This document shows positions 16,416-24,314 of a DNA stretch of 64,000 nt, piece by piece. Each line of letters opens with the position of its first letter. The stretch's first letter is position 1. A model generated the notes under the pieces. That model was given only the letters and a program-made list of their open reading frames with translations. It did no database searches and was not told the DNA's origin. The stretch comes from Streptomyces sp. Root431 (GTDB lineage: Bacteria > Actinomycetota > Actinomycetes > Streptomycetales > Streptomycetaceae), in NCBI RefSeq assembly GCF_001426585.1, contig NZ_LMEI01000009.1:720247-784246 (forward strand), in the 5' to 3' direction. The position numbers and the translations under genes are program-made.

Positions 16416-17114
16416 CTACGAGACCGCCGCGCGGCCGACCGGTTGTTCGTCGTGGGCATCGGCCCAGAGGGAGCGCACATGGCCGAGGTGGCGGCGCATG
16501 CAGGCCTCGGCACCACTGGAGTCACCGGCCAGCATCAGGTCGAGGAGTTCGAGGTGCTCCTCGGCGGAGGAGACGAGCTTGCCCGCCTCGTCCAGGCCGG
16601 TCAGGCCGTAGAGGCGGGAGCGCTTGCGCAGCTCCCCGACGGTCTCGACCAGGCGCTCGTTGCCGGAGAGGGCGAGCAGGGCGAGATGGAAGCGGCGGTC
16701 GGCCTCCAGGTAGCCGATGAGGTCGTGTTCCCTGGCGCGGGAGACGATCTCGTCGGCGACCGGCCGGAGTTCCTCCAGCTGTTCCCGGGTGGCCATCCGC
16801 GTGACGCGCCCGATGGTGGGGACCTCGATGAGGGTCCGCAGTTCGGTGAACTGGTCGAGGTCCCGCTCGCTGACCTCGGTGATGCGGAAGCCCTTGTTGC
16901 GTACGGGCTCGACCAGGCCTTCGCGGGCCAGGTCGAGCATCGCCTCGCGGACCGGGGTCGCGGAGACGCCGAGGTCGGCGGCGAGTCCGGGGGCCGAGTA
17001 GACCTGCCCGGGGCGGAGTTCGCCGGCGATCAGGGCGGCCCGGAGGGCGTGCCCGACCTGGTCGCGGAGCCGCTCCTGCGCTCTCACGAGGCCGTACTGT
17101 TTCAGGTCACCCAT
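16416..17114 (-). CDS. GntR-family regulator, FCD subfamily
   Basis: 232 aa. N-terminal winged HTH (residues 12-75; AALIAGELRPGQVYSAPGLA, LGVSATPVREAMLDLAREG). C-terminal FCD domain has the metal-site pattern D-x3-H in ADRRFHLAL, His in EEHLELLDL and His in MRRHLGHV. FCD regulators usually sense carboxylates. Its place just upstream of the hydroxyproline epimerase/deaminase genes suggests it controls them. TGTCAC motifs lie in its own upstream region and in front of the deaminase gene. Confidence 0.88.
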   Translation of the reverse strand: MGDLKQYGLVRAQERLRDQVGHALRAALIAGELRPGQVYSAPGLAADLGVSATPVREAMLDLAREGLVEPVRNKGFRITEVSERDLDQFTELRTLIEVPTIGRVTRMATREQLEELRPVADEIVSRAREHDLIGYLEADRRFHLALLALSGNERLVETVGELRKRSRLYGLTGLDEAGKLVSSAEEHLELLDLMLAGDSSGAEACMRRHLGHVRSLWADAHDEQPVGRAAVS

Positions 17115-17129
17115 CGTGCGCCCTCCGAG

Positions 17130-17159
17130 ATGTCACGGAGGAGCATCGTACAATGTCAC
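17130..17159 (+). promoter_or_regulatory. paired ATGTCAC motifs upstream of the GntR gene
   Basis: ATGTCAC at 17130-17136 and again at 17153-17159, 23 bases apart, in the gap before the GntR start. The same heptamer occurs on the minus strand in front of the deaminase gene. Candidate autoregulatory operator; inference only. Confidence 0.35.
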
Positions 17160-17226
17160 GTTTCTCTGCCCACCCGCGCGGGAAGCAGGGATTCTCGCTG
17201 CCCGCGCGGGACCTCCCGCACGGAGA

Positions 17227-18231
17227 TCAGAGGAGGAACCCGGCGGGGAAGGGATCGTCGGGGTCGAGGAAGTACTGCGCCGTCCCGGTGATCCATGCGC
17301 GCCCGGTGACGGTCGGGACGACCGCGGGCACACCGCCCACCTCGGTCTCGCCGACGAGCCGGCCGGTGAACTCCGTACCGATGAAGGATTCGTTGACGAA
17401 GTCGGTGTCGAGCGGAAGCTCGCCGCGGGCGTGGAGCTGGGCCATGCGGGCGCTGGTCCCGGTGCCGCAGGGCGAGCGGTCGAACCAGCCCGGGTGGATG
17501 GCCATGGCGTGCCGCGAGCGGGTCGCGTCCGAGCCGGGCGCGGCCAGGTAGACGTGCTTCACGCCGGCGAAGGCCGGGTCGAGGGGGTGGACGGGCCGGT
17601 CGGGACCCGCGTTGATCGAGTCCATGACGGCGAGCCCGGCCGCGAGCAGCTCGTCCTTGTGGTCGCGGTCGAACGGCAGGCCCAGGGAGTCGAGTTCCAC
17701 GAAGGCGTAGAAGTTGCCGCCGTAGGCGAGGTCGTACGTGACGGTGCCGAGCCCGGGCACCTCCGTCTTGAGGTCGAGCCCGACGGAGAACGCGGGCACG
17801 TTGGTGAAGGTGACGGAGCACGCCCGGCCGTCCTCGACACGGACGTCGACGCTGACGAGCCCGGCCGGGGTGTCGAGGCGGACGGTGGTGACGGGCTCGA
17901 CGACCGGCACCATGCCCGTCTCGACGAGGACGGTGGCGACCCCGATGGTGCCGTGACCGCACATCGGAAGCAGCCCGGACACCTCGATGTAGAGCACGCC
18001 GTAATCGGCGTCGGGGCGGGTGGGCGGCTGCAGGATCGCACCGCTCATCGCCGCGTGACCGCGCGGCTCGAACATGAGCAGCGTACGGAGATGATCCAGG
18101 TGCTCGATGAAGTGCAGCCGGCGCTCGGCCATCGTGGCACCGGGAATCACCCCGACACCACCGGTGATCACACGCGTGGGCATGCCCTCGGTGTGCGAGT
18201 CGACGGCATGGAAGACATGACGCGTACGCAT
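17227..18231 (-). CDS. 4-hydroxyproline 2-epimerase (proline racemase family)
   Basis: 334 aa, start ATG 18231 behind GAAGGGG. Both catalytic cysteines are present: MCGHGTIG (about residue 91) and SPCGTGTSARMAQ (about 250). This separates it from the trans-3-hydroxyproline dehydratases, which carry Thr at the first site. Other family marks are DSHTEGMPTRV, FEPRGHAAMSG, GGNFYAFV and GRAWITGTAQY. Reaction: trans-4-hydroxy-L-proline to cis-4-hydroxy-D-proline. The next gene would process a later intermediate. The D-hydroxyproline dehydrogenase expected between them is not in this window. Confidence 0.92.
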   Translation of the reverse strand: MRTRHVFHAVDSHTEGMPTRVITGGVGVIPGATMAERRLHFIEHLDHLRTLLMFEPRGHAAMSGAILQPPTRPDADYGVLYIEVSGLLPMCGHGTIGVATVLVETGMVPVVEPVTTVRLDTPAGLVSVDVRVEDGRACSVTFTNVPAFSVGLDLKTEVPGLGTVTYDLAYGGNFYAFVELDSLGLPFDRDHKDELLAAGLAVMDSINAGPDRPVHPLDPAFAGVKHVYLAAPGSDATRSRHAMAIHPGWFDRSPCGTGTSARMAQLHARGELPLDTDFVNESFIGTEFTGRLVGETEVGGVPAVVPTVTGRAWITGTAQYFLDPDDPFPAGFLL

Positions 18232-18275
18232 GGGTCCCCTTCAGACGTACGGACGGATGAAATTTCCCAGGGAAA

Positions 18276-18432
18276 GCCCCAGGCGGCAACCCTCAGGACC
18301 CCCAGGCGGCAACCCTCAGAGGGTCCCTGGGAGGAATCCCCCAGGGACCCTCGGGAGGCATCCCCCAGAGATCCCCAGGTGGCAACCCCAGAGATCCTCA
18401 GGTGGCATCCCCCAGGGCGATCCCTGCGGCAG
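18276..18432. repeat. ~24-bp tandem repeat array between epimerase and deaminase genes
   Basis: Six to seven units, consensus CCCCAGGYGGCAACCCYCAG plus 4-5 variable bases. The first two units are near-identical; later ones vary and spacing drifts between 23 and 26. Contains CCCAGGGA/TCCCTGGG complementarity, so the transcript could fold. It fills most of the 204-base gap upstream of the epimerase start. Confidence 0.85.
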
Positions 18433-18435
18433 AGC

Positions 18436-19350
18436 TCACGCATGCCCCTCGGCGAGGGCCTTCCCGGTCGCGGCGCGCACGACGGCGTCCTGCTCGGGTG
18501 TCAGCGGCGGGCGGGGCGGACGGGTGGCTCCCCCGTGGCGCCCGGCGAGATCCATGGAGAGCTTGATCGCCTGCACGAACTCGACCTTGGAGTCCCAGCG
18601 CAGGAGCGGATGGAGGGACTTGTAGAGGGGGAGCGCGACGCCGAGATCGCCGGCGACGGCGGCCCGGTAGAGCGTGACGCAACTGCGGGGCAGGGCGTTC
18701 GGGTAGCCGGCGATCCAGCCGACCGCGCCGGCGAGGGCCAGCTCCAGGAGGACGTCGTCGGCACCGATCAGGAGGTCGAGCTCCGGGGCGAGTTCGGCGA
18801 TCTCGTACGCCCGGCGGACGTCACCGCTGAACTCCTTGACGGCGACGATGCTGCCGTCGCCGTGCAGGCGCGCCAGCACGTCGGGCGTGAGGTCGACCTT
18901 GGTGTCGAGCGGGTTGTTGTACGCGACGACGGGCAGGCCGGCGGCGGCGACCTCGGCGTAGTGGGCGCGTACGGCCCGCTCGTCGGCCCGGTAGGCGTTC
19001 GGCGGCAGGAGCAGCACCGAACCGGCCCCCGCCTCCGCGGCCTGCTCGGCCCAGCGCCGCGCCTCGTCGCTCCCGTACGCCGAGACGCCGGGCATGACCC
19101 GCGCCCCGTCGCCCGCGGCGTCGACGGCGGTACGGACGACCCGGGCGCGCTCCTCGTCGGTCAGGGTCTGGTACTCACCGAGGGAACCGTTCGGGACGAC
19201 CCCGTCGCACCCGTTGGCGATCAGCCAGGCCACGTGCTCGGCGTACGCGTCGTAATCGACGGAACGGTCGTCGCGCAGGGGAAGAGCGGTGGCGACCATG
19301 ACGCCGTGCCAGGGATGGGCACGGTGCGCCGGGGCATGCTCGTGGGCCAT
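18436..19350 (-). CDS. DapA-fold aldolase/deaminase, probable pyrroline-4-hydroxy-2-carboxylate deaminase
   Basis: 304 aa, ATG 19350 behind AAGGGAG. Dihydrodipicolinate synthase family: GCDGVVPNGSLGEYQTLT, catalytic-pocket Tyr in VVAYNNP, and the Schiff-base Lys in IVAVKEFSGD. In the hydroxyproline pathway this fold performs deamination of 1-pyrroline-4-hydroxy-2-carboxylate to 2-oxoglutarate semialdehyde. The neighbouring 4-hydroxyproline epimerase supports that assignment over lysine biosynthesis. It is upstream of the epimerase on the same strand, separated by the repeat array. Confidence 0.85.
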   Translation of the reverse strand: MAHEHAPAHRAHPWHGVMVATALPLRDDRSVDYDAYAEHVAWLIANGCDGVVPNGSLGEYQTLTDEERARVVRTAVDAAGDGARVMPGVSAYGSDEARRWAEQAAEAGAGSVLLLPPNAYRADERAVRAHYAEVAAAGLPVVAYNNPLDTKVDLTPDVLARLHGDGSIVAVKEFSGDVRRAYEIAELAPELDLLIGADDVLLELALAGAVGWIAGYPNALPRSCVTLYRAAVAGDLGVALPLYKSLHPLLRWDSKVEFVQAIKLSMDLAGRHGGATRPPRPPLTPEQDAVVRAATGKALAEGHA

Positions 19351-19359
19351 GAAGGACTC

Positions 19360-19395
19360 CCTTATATGGTGTGTGACATTTTATCGATCTCCGGT
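19360..19395 (-). promoter_or_regulatory. A/T-rich promoter/operator region of the deaminase gene
   Basis: Minus strand reads GATAAAATGTCACACACCAT, then ATAAGGGAGTCC before the start. The A/T content is unusual here. ATGTCAC (19373-19379, minus strand) matches the two motifs upstream of the FCD regulator gene. Candidate regulator site. Confidence 0.4.
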
Positions 19396-19452
19396 AGGGC
19401 CACAAGAGGGGTGCTCAGGCGACTCGGACGACAGACGGAAAGGAAGGTGTGC

Positions 19453-20319
19453 TCAGGAGGCACCGTGCGGCGGCGCCGCGAGAACCGCGCGCGGCACGTT
19501 CCTGGGGTGACCGGGCCGCTTCCACTCCCTCGGATAGCCGACCGACACCTCCTCGAAGCGCACGCCGTCGTGCCGGGTGGTGCGGGGGATGTGGAGGTGA
19601 CCGTAGACGGCCACGGCGGTGTTGAACCGGAGGTGCCAGTCCGCCGTACGCTCCGTCCCGCACCACTGGGCGAACTCGGGGTAGCGCAGGATCCTGGTGG
19701 GTTCGCGGAGCAGGGGCCAGTGGTTGACCAGGACGAGCGGGACGTCGGGGTCGCACTCCGCGAGGCGCCGCTCGGTGAGGGCCACCCGCGCCGCGCACCA
19801 GTCCTCGCGGCCCGCGTACGGGTCGGGGTGCAGGAAGAACTCGTCGGTGCACACCACCCCCGCCTCGTAGGCCTGCTCCAGCGACTGCTCCTTGTTCGCG
19901 GCCGTCGGCGTGCGGAAGGAGTAGTCGTACAGCAGGAAGAGGGGCGCGATACGGACCGGGCCGCCGTCGCCTTCCCACAGCGCGTACGGATCCTCGGGAG
20001 TGAGCACGCCCAGGCCACGGCAGACGTCCACGAGGTACTCGTACCGCTCGACGCCCCGCAGCTGGACCGGGTCCTCCTTCGGCGTCCACAGCTCGTGGTT
20101 GCCCGGGCTCCAGATCACCCGGGCGAACCTCTCGCTGAGCGTCCGCAGCGCCCAGGTGATGTCCTCGCTCAGCTCCCCGACGTCACCGGCGACGATCAGC
20201 CAGTCGCCGTCCGACGACGGCCGGAGCTCTTCGACGATCCGCCGGTTCTCCGCGTGGGCGACGTGCAGGTCGCTGATGGCGAGAAGCTGCGGCCGGCGAG
20301 GAGAATCGATGCTCTCCAT
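19453..20319 (-). CDS. calcineurin-like metallophosphoesterase
   Basis: 288 aa. Metal ligands in order: ISDLHVAHAENR (D, H), VAGDVGELSED (D), SPGNHELW (N, H), VNHWPLL (H), and VYGHLHIPRTT (GHLH). This is the single-domain phosphoesterase type commonly found beside phosphopantetheinyl transferases in Streptomyces, but no such partner is next to it here. Substrate unknown. Gap to the methyltransferase gene upstream is 45 bases, so they may share a transcript. Confidence 0.88.
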   Translation of the reverse strand: MESIDSPRRPQLLAISDLHVAHAENRRIVEELRPSSDGDWLIVAGDVGELSEDITWALRTLSERFARVIWSPGNHELWTPKEDPVQLRGVERYEYLVDVCRGLGVLTPEDPYALWEGDGGPVRIAPLFLLYDYSFRTPTAANKEQSLEQAYEAGVVCTDEFFLHPDPYAGREDWCAARVALTERRLAECDPDVPLVLVNHWPLLREPTRILRYPEFAQWCGTERTADWHLRFNTAVAVYGHLHIPRTTRHDGVRFEEVSVGYPREWKRPGHPRNVPRAVLAAPPHGAS

Positions 20320-20364
20320 GGATGACCCCTTTCCCTGTGCGCTCGGGTTTCGCTCGGGTGCCCC

Positions 20365-21168
20365 TCAGACGGTGTCGGGGCGGCTCGCGATGATCACGGT
20401 GGCGTCCAGGTCGTCATCGGTGGCCACCTGCGCGAGCAGACCGGCCCCGCCGACCGCGGCCACGGCCTCGTCGGCCTGCCGCTCACTGGTCTCGAACAGC
20501 AGGACGCCCCCGGGGGCCAGCCACTCGGCCGCCTCGGCGACGACGCGGCGCAGGACCGCCAGACCGTCCACACCCCCGTCGAGCGCCACACGCGCCTCGT
20601 AGTCACGGGCCTCGGCCGGCAGCAGCTCGATCTCCACGGTGGGCACGTACGGAACGTTGGACAACAAGACATCCACGCGCCCCTTCAGCCCGACGGGCAG
20701 CGGCGCGAAGAGGTCACCCTCGTAGACCTCTCCCCCGGCCGGAGCGACATTGCGCCGGGCACACCGCACGGCCGCCGGGTCGACGTCCGCTGCATACAGC
20801 TCGACCTCGTCCAGCGCCGTGGCGAGCGCGACCCCCAACGCACCGGAACCACAGCACAGATCAACGACGATCGCCCGCGCCGGAGCAAGCTCCGCCGCCA
20901 TGCGAACGAGCGCCTCCGTACGCCGCCGGGGCACGAACACCTCGGCGTCGACCTCGATCCGCAGACCACAGAACTCCGCGTAGCCGACGACATGCTCCAA
21001 CGGCAGCCCGACGACGCGTCGCTCGACCATCTCCTCGAGCTCCGCGGCGTCAGCGGCGGCAGACATGATCATCCGCGCCTCGTCCTCGGCGAAGACACAC
21101 CCCGCGGCACGGAGCCGGGAGACGACGACGGATTCGGATGCGGACTGGTCCAGCGAAGGAACGGACAT
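20365..21168 (-). CDS. PrmC/HemK-like protein N5-glutamine methyltransferase
   Basis: 267 aa from ATG 21168 (MSVPSLDQSASES). The N-terminal helical domain is followed by VFVPRRRTEALV (PrmC-type linker), VVDLCCGSGALGVALA (SAM binding) and SNVPYVPT at the catalytic position. Canonical PrmC has NPPY; Val replaces the first Pro here, a variation seen in this second, non-essential clade. It is therefore likely an auxiliary paralogue and not the release-factor methyltransferase itself (inference). Confidence 0.85.
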   Translation of the reverse strand: MSVPSLDQSASESVVVSRLRAAGCVFAEDEARMIMSAAADAAELEEMVERRVVGLPLEHVVGYAEFCGLRIEVDAEVFVPRRRTEALVRMAAELAPARAIVVDLCCGSGALGVALATALDEVELYAADVDPAAVRCARRNVAPAGGEVYEGDLFAPLPVGLKGRVDVLLSNVPYVPTVEIELLPAEARDYEARVALDGGVDGLAVLRRVVAEAAEWLAPGGVLLFETSERQADEAVAAVGGAGLLAQVATDDDLDATVIIASRPDTV

Positions 21169-21470
21169 GCGGGCCTTTCGAACGACTGAGATCACGACAG
21201 TGATCAAGCAAAGGACTCAACACTATCCGACGGACTCATCTCACCCTCAGCCCAACCCAGTTGCACCGAGGCGAGACACACACCGGACCCACGCGCTCCG
21301 CCCGCCCCCTGCCCGTACGGCCGGCACGCACGCCCGGCCGCCCGCCCGCCCGCCCGCTGGGGAGCGACCCCACTCGGCCGGCGGCGGGCAACCCGACGGA
21401 CCCCAGGGGCCGGTTTCTGCACAGGCGCGGGCGCTTTGGTCACCCCTCCCCGGGACGATGTCGACGCACA
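21169..21470. other. 302-base gap without gene
   Basis: The first 70 bases are relatively A/T-rich (AAGCAAAGGACTCAACACTA) and should carry the promoter of the methyltransferase gene. A short CCCG run lies at about 21338-21358. No hairpin followed by T-run was noticed. Confidence 0.5.
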
Positions 21471-24227
21471 TCAGGCCGGCACCCTCGGATGACGCGGGCA
21501 GTCGGTGCCTCGGGGCAGCGGGACAGCAGCCGCCGGTCCAGCGGTCAGGCCCTCTGGTAGCTGCCAGGCGGTACGGATCGACCCGATCAGGTGCCGTGCG
21601 CTGTACGGCGACACCTCCAGCTCCTGGCGAGCGCGGCCGAGGAGCTCCAAGGCCCCGTCGGGGCCGCGTGCCGCTGCCTCATCCCGACGGCGGGCGAAGT
21701 CCCCCCTGCCGAAGACGTCCAGCAGGGTCAGAGAGAACAAGGCGTAGGCAGAGGCCTCGTCGAGGAGTTCCCGGGCCTCGTCCGAGACCTCTGCCGCCGC
21801 CTCCTCGCCCAGGCGCCCGCGGAGGTCGTGGAAGGCCACGTGCTCGAGGGCCCGCCGGAGCTCGGTCGAACCACAGGGGCAGGCCGGCCGCAGATGGTCC
21901 ATCGCGTTCCGGAAGGCGACGAGGATCGTGCCCGTCCGCGCCGTCCACCGCTGCTTGCCCAGGAGTGTGCGGAAACCGGCGAGCGTGTCACTGAGCTCCT
22001 CGAGAATCAGTTGCCCCGCGATGTCGGTGAGCTCGACGAACTGTGTCCGGGCCTCGATCTCGTCCAGACGCAGCCCGTAGCGGATGAGGTCCCTGGGCAC
22101 GCCGCCCGAGAGGGCGTGCGTCAGTGCCTTGAAGGGCTCGGAGAGCCCGGACGCCCGACGCTCCAGGATCTCGTTGGACTCTTCCAGCGTGCACGGCGGA
22201 ACGTGCACGATGTCGTCCAGCGAGCTGTCGGTGACCCCGCGGTGGGGCAGCCCACGGCGCACGAAGGACGCACCGACGTCCTCGGCAACCGAGATCAGGT
22301 AGTGGACATGGGGCACGCCGAGGATGGCCTTGATCTCGCCGAGAAAGGCGAGCGCCGCGGTATCGGAGCCCAGCCGGTCCACCTCGTCAATCGCGATCAC
22401 GACCCGCTGCTCTTGTAGGTGCTGTTCGGCGGCGATCTCCGTCAGCAGCGCACGGAAGTCGGAGACCAGCTCTGGGAAGTTCGGCGGCATGGTCGACAGC
22501 GAGGTCGTCTGCGCAGTGAGCAGTTGCGGCGGTCCGGCCGTCACGGCGGAGGAGGCCGTCTGCACGGTCTGCAGCCGGTACAGCTCGTCGCGGCAGGCGG
22601 TGACGAGGCGCGGGACCGGGTTCGCCGGGCTCCACGTGGCCATTTTGATCAGCATCAGGCCCGTGAGAACGATGGCGAGACGAAGCGGATTCTCGGGATC
22701 TGCCGCCAGAGCCAGCGTCAGGGGCATGGTGAAGAGCAGCGCGAGCCCTGCGGTGAAGAGGATCCATGCGGTCCGACGCCGCCGACGGAGGGTGAGGAGG
22801 ACGCGCCCGCGAATCTCCCAAGGCCGTTCGGTAAAGAGGTTGACGATGCCGACGAGCAGGACAGTCAGCAGGATGAAGTCCTTCCCGCTCCCCTTGCCGG
22901 CTGCCTCCCTCAGGAGGGCGCGCACGTCGTCATCGACCAACAGCGAGACGAAGGCTGCGACGGCCAGCACCACCCCCGCTACAACGAGGGTGACCCGGGC
23001 ACCCATGCGAATGGCACGCCACTGCTTCCACCGCCGCAGGCTCCACAACAGGATGCCGGCGACGACGACGAGCACCGCCGCGCCGACCCGCTCGCCGTTC
23101 CAGATGTCGAGCACGACCCCCGCCGCCTGGCGCCAGAGGTCCACCGCCCCGGCACGCACGGTCGGCCACTGCTGGGCCGTGAGGGAACGTACGCCTGCGG
23201 CCAAGCCGAGGACGACAAGTGCGCCCGCCGACAGCCCGAAAGCCAGCACGGTGAGCCTCTTCCGCAAGGCCGGCAACAGTCGGCGCGCCACTCTGCGGAA
23301 AGGTGAGATCCGGAGGAACGCGGGAGGCACGTGGCCCTGGTGAACGAGATAGTTCTCGCAGGTTCGGACGTAGAGGGACAGCAGGAAGTCGTACGGCGAA
23401 TAGGTGGCCGGAGCCTGCACGACGACCGCGAACCCGGCTTCGCCTGCACAGGCTTCCAGGAGGGTCGACTTCCCCGCGCCCCGGGAGCCACTGACCGCGA
23501 TCGTCCCACCACTCTCAAGTTGGGCAATCTTGCGGGTCAGGCTCCGGGCGGCCAGGCTCTCGACCACGTACCGCGGATTGCGCGGCGAGCGCAGGCCGTG
23601 GAAGTTGTCCGCAAGGAGCAGTGAGTCGCGGTCCTCACCGAGCAGCGCCTCGACCACCCGGTCGGTCAGCGGGCGGACGCCGTTCCCTTGGAGGTCCCGG
23701 CTCCAAGCGGCTGCCGCCCACGCGGTCCTTCTGTCCAGCAGGGCGACGCGCGGACGCAGAGCCCACTCCCGCAGGTTGAGCAGGACGTGCATGCGCCACA
23801 CCGGGTGCCGCCAGATCACCGCCCCGGTCAGCGGCAGAGCCAACGCGGCGCCGAGTACTGCCGGCCAGGAGAGGAAGACCGCTACCAGCAGGGTGAGTAC
23901 GGTCATTCCGCAGAGGGCCACAGTCAGCGGATGAGTGCGGTCGCGGAGGTAGTCGAGCCGTCGGCGCTGACGCTCGCTTCGCTCCAGCAACGCACGGAAG
24001 CGCTCCTGGGTGTCCCGGCAAGGCGCGACGGCACGTTCGACGTTGGCCTCGGCAAGCATGGCCGCTCGGGCGTTCTCGGCTGTGGCCTGGGGTCGCACGC
24101 CGAGACGCCGTGCGACGGCCGGCACGGCCAGGCAGGCATCGACCGCCGCAAGGTACACCTCCGCCTCCCGCTCCAGGGCGAAGAAGTCGGCGACCTGCCA
24201 GGCGGGGCGCGGGCGGCGTCGGGACAT
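21471..24227 (-). CDS. membrane-inserted KAP-like P-loop NTPase
   Basis: 918 aa. An N-terminal helical part (1-95) and two membrane segments (about 100-140) precede Walker A GSRGAGKS (247-254). Then four or more hydrophobic segments are inserted (about 325-350, 390-410, 415-440, 460-480, 500-520) before Walker B VVIAIDEVDRLG near 608-618. Membrane helices placed between Walker A and B are the hallmark of KAP NTPases. The C-terminal 200 residues are soluble, with a CPCGS motif. It follows an unrecognised 492-aa gene by 87 bases. KAP proteins occur in phage-defence and membrane-associated systems; this role is inference. Confidence 0.8.
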   Translation of the reverse strand: MSRRRPRPAWQVADFFALEREAEVYLAAVDACLAVPAVARRLGVRPQATAENARAAMLAEANVERAVAPCRDTQERFRALLERSERQRRRLDYLRDRTHPLTVALCGMTVLTLLVAVFLSWPAVLGAALALPLTGAVIWRHPVWRMHVLLNLREWALRPRVALLDRRTAWAAAAWSRDLQGNGVRPLTDRVVEALLGEDRDSLLLADNFHGLRSPRNPRYVVESLAARSLTRKIAQLESGGTIAVSGSRGAGKSTLLEACAGEAGFAVVVQAPATYSPYDFLLSLYVRTCENYLVHQGHVPPAFLRISPFRRVARRLLPALRKRLTVLAFGLSAGALVVLGLAAGVRSLTAQQWPTVRAGAVDLWRQAAGVVLDIWNGERVGAAVLVVVAGILLWSLRRWKQWRAIRMGARVTLVVAGVVLAVAAFVSLLVDDDVRALLREAAGKGSGKDFILLTVLLVGIVNLFTERPWEIRGRVLLTLRRRRRTAWILFTAGLALLFTMPLTLALAADPENPLRLAIVLTGLMLIKMATWSPANPVPRLVTACRDELYRLQTVQTASSAVTAGPPQLLTAQTTSLSTMPPNFPELVSDFRALLTEIAAEQHLQEQRVVIAIDEVDRLGSDTAALAFLGEIKAILGVPHVHYLISVAEDVGASFVRRGLPHRGVTDSSLDDIVHVPPCTLEESNEILERRASGLSEPFKALTHALSGGVPRDLIRYGLRLDEIEARTQFVELTDIAGQLILEELSDTLAGFRTLLGKQRWTARTGTILVAFRNAMDHLRPACPCGSTELRRALEHVAFHDLRGRLGEEAAAEVSDEARELLDEASAYALFSLTLLDVFGRGDFARRRDEAAARGPDGALELLGRARQELEVSPYSARHLIGSIRTAWQLPEGLTAGPAAAVPLPRGTDCPRHPRVPA

Positions 24228-24314
24228 GGACGAAGGGCCTTTCGGAAGGGGCGGGGTGCGGGAGCCGGAACACGATCACGGGCCGCAGATTCGGGAAGCG
24301 GTGCGGCGTCGGAG

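Noticed and set aside
18276..18432. CRISPR array
   Set aside because: Units are contiguous without unique spacers and no cas genes are near.
18168..18443. Possible 91-aa repeat protein (minus strand) in the 24-bp array
   Set aside because: Unit spacing drifts between 23 and 26 bases, no ribosome site, and it overlaps the epimerase gene; treated as a noncoding repeat.
21204..21471. Short minus-strand frames in the gap before the KAP gene
   Set aside because: Low-complexity Pro/Arg/Gly translation, no ribosome site, no conserved look.
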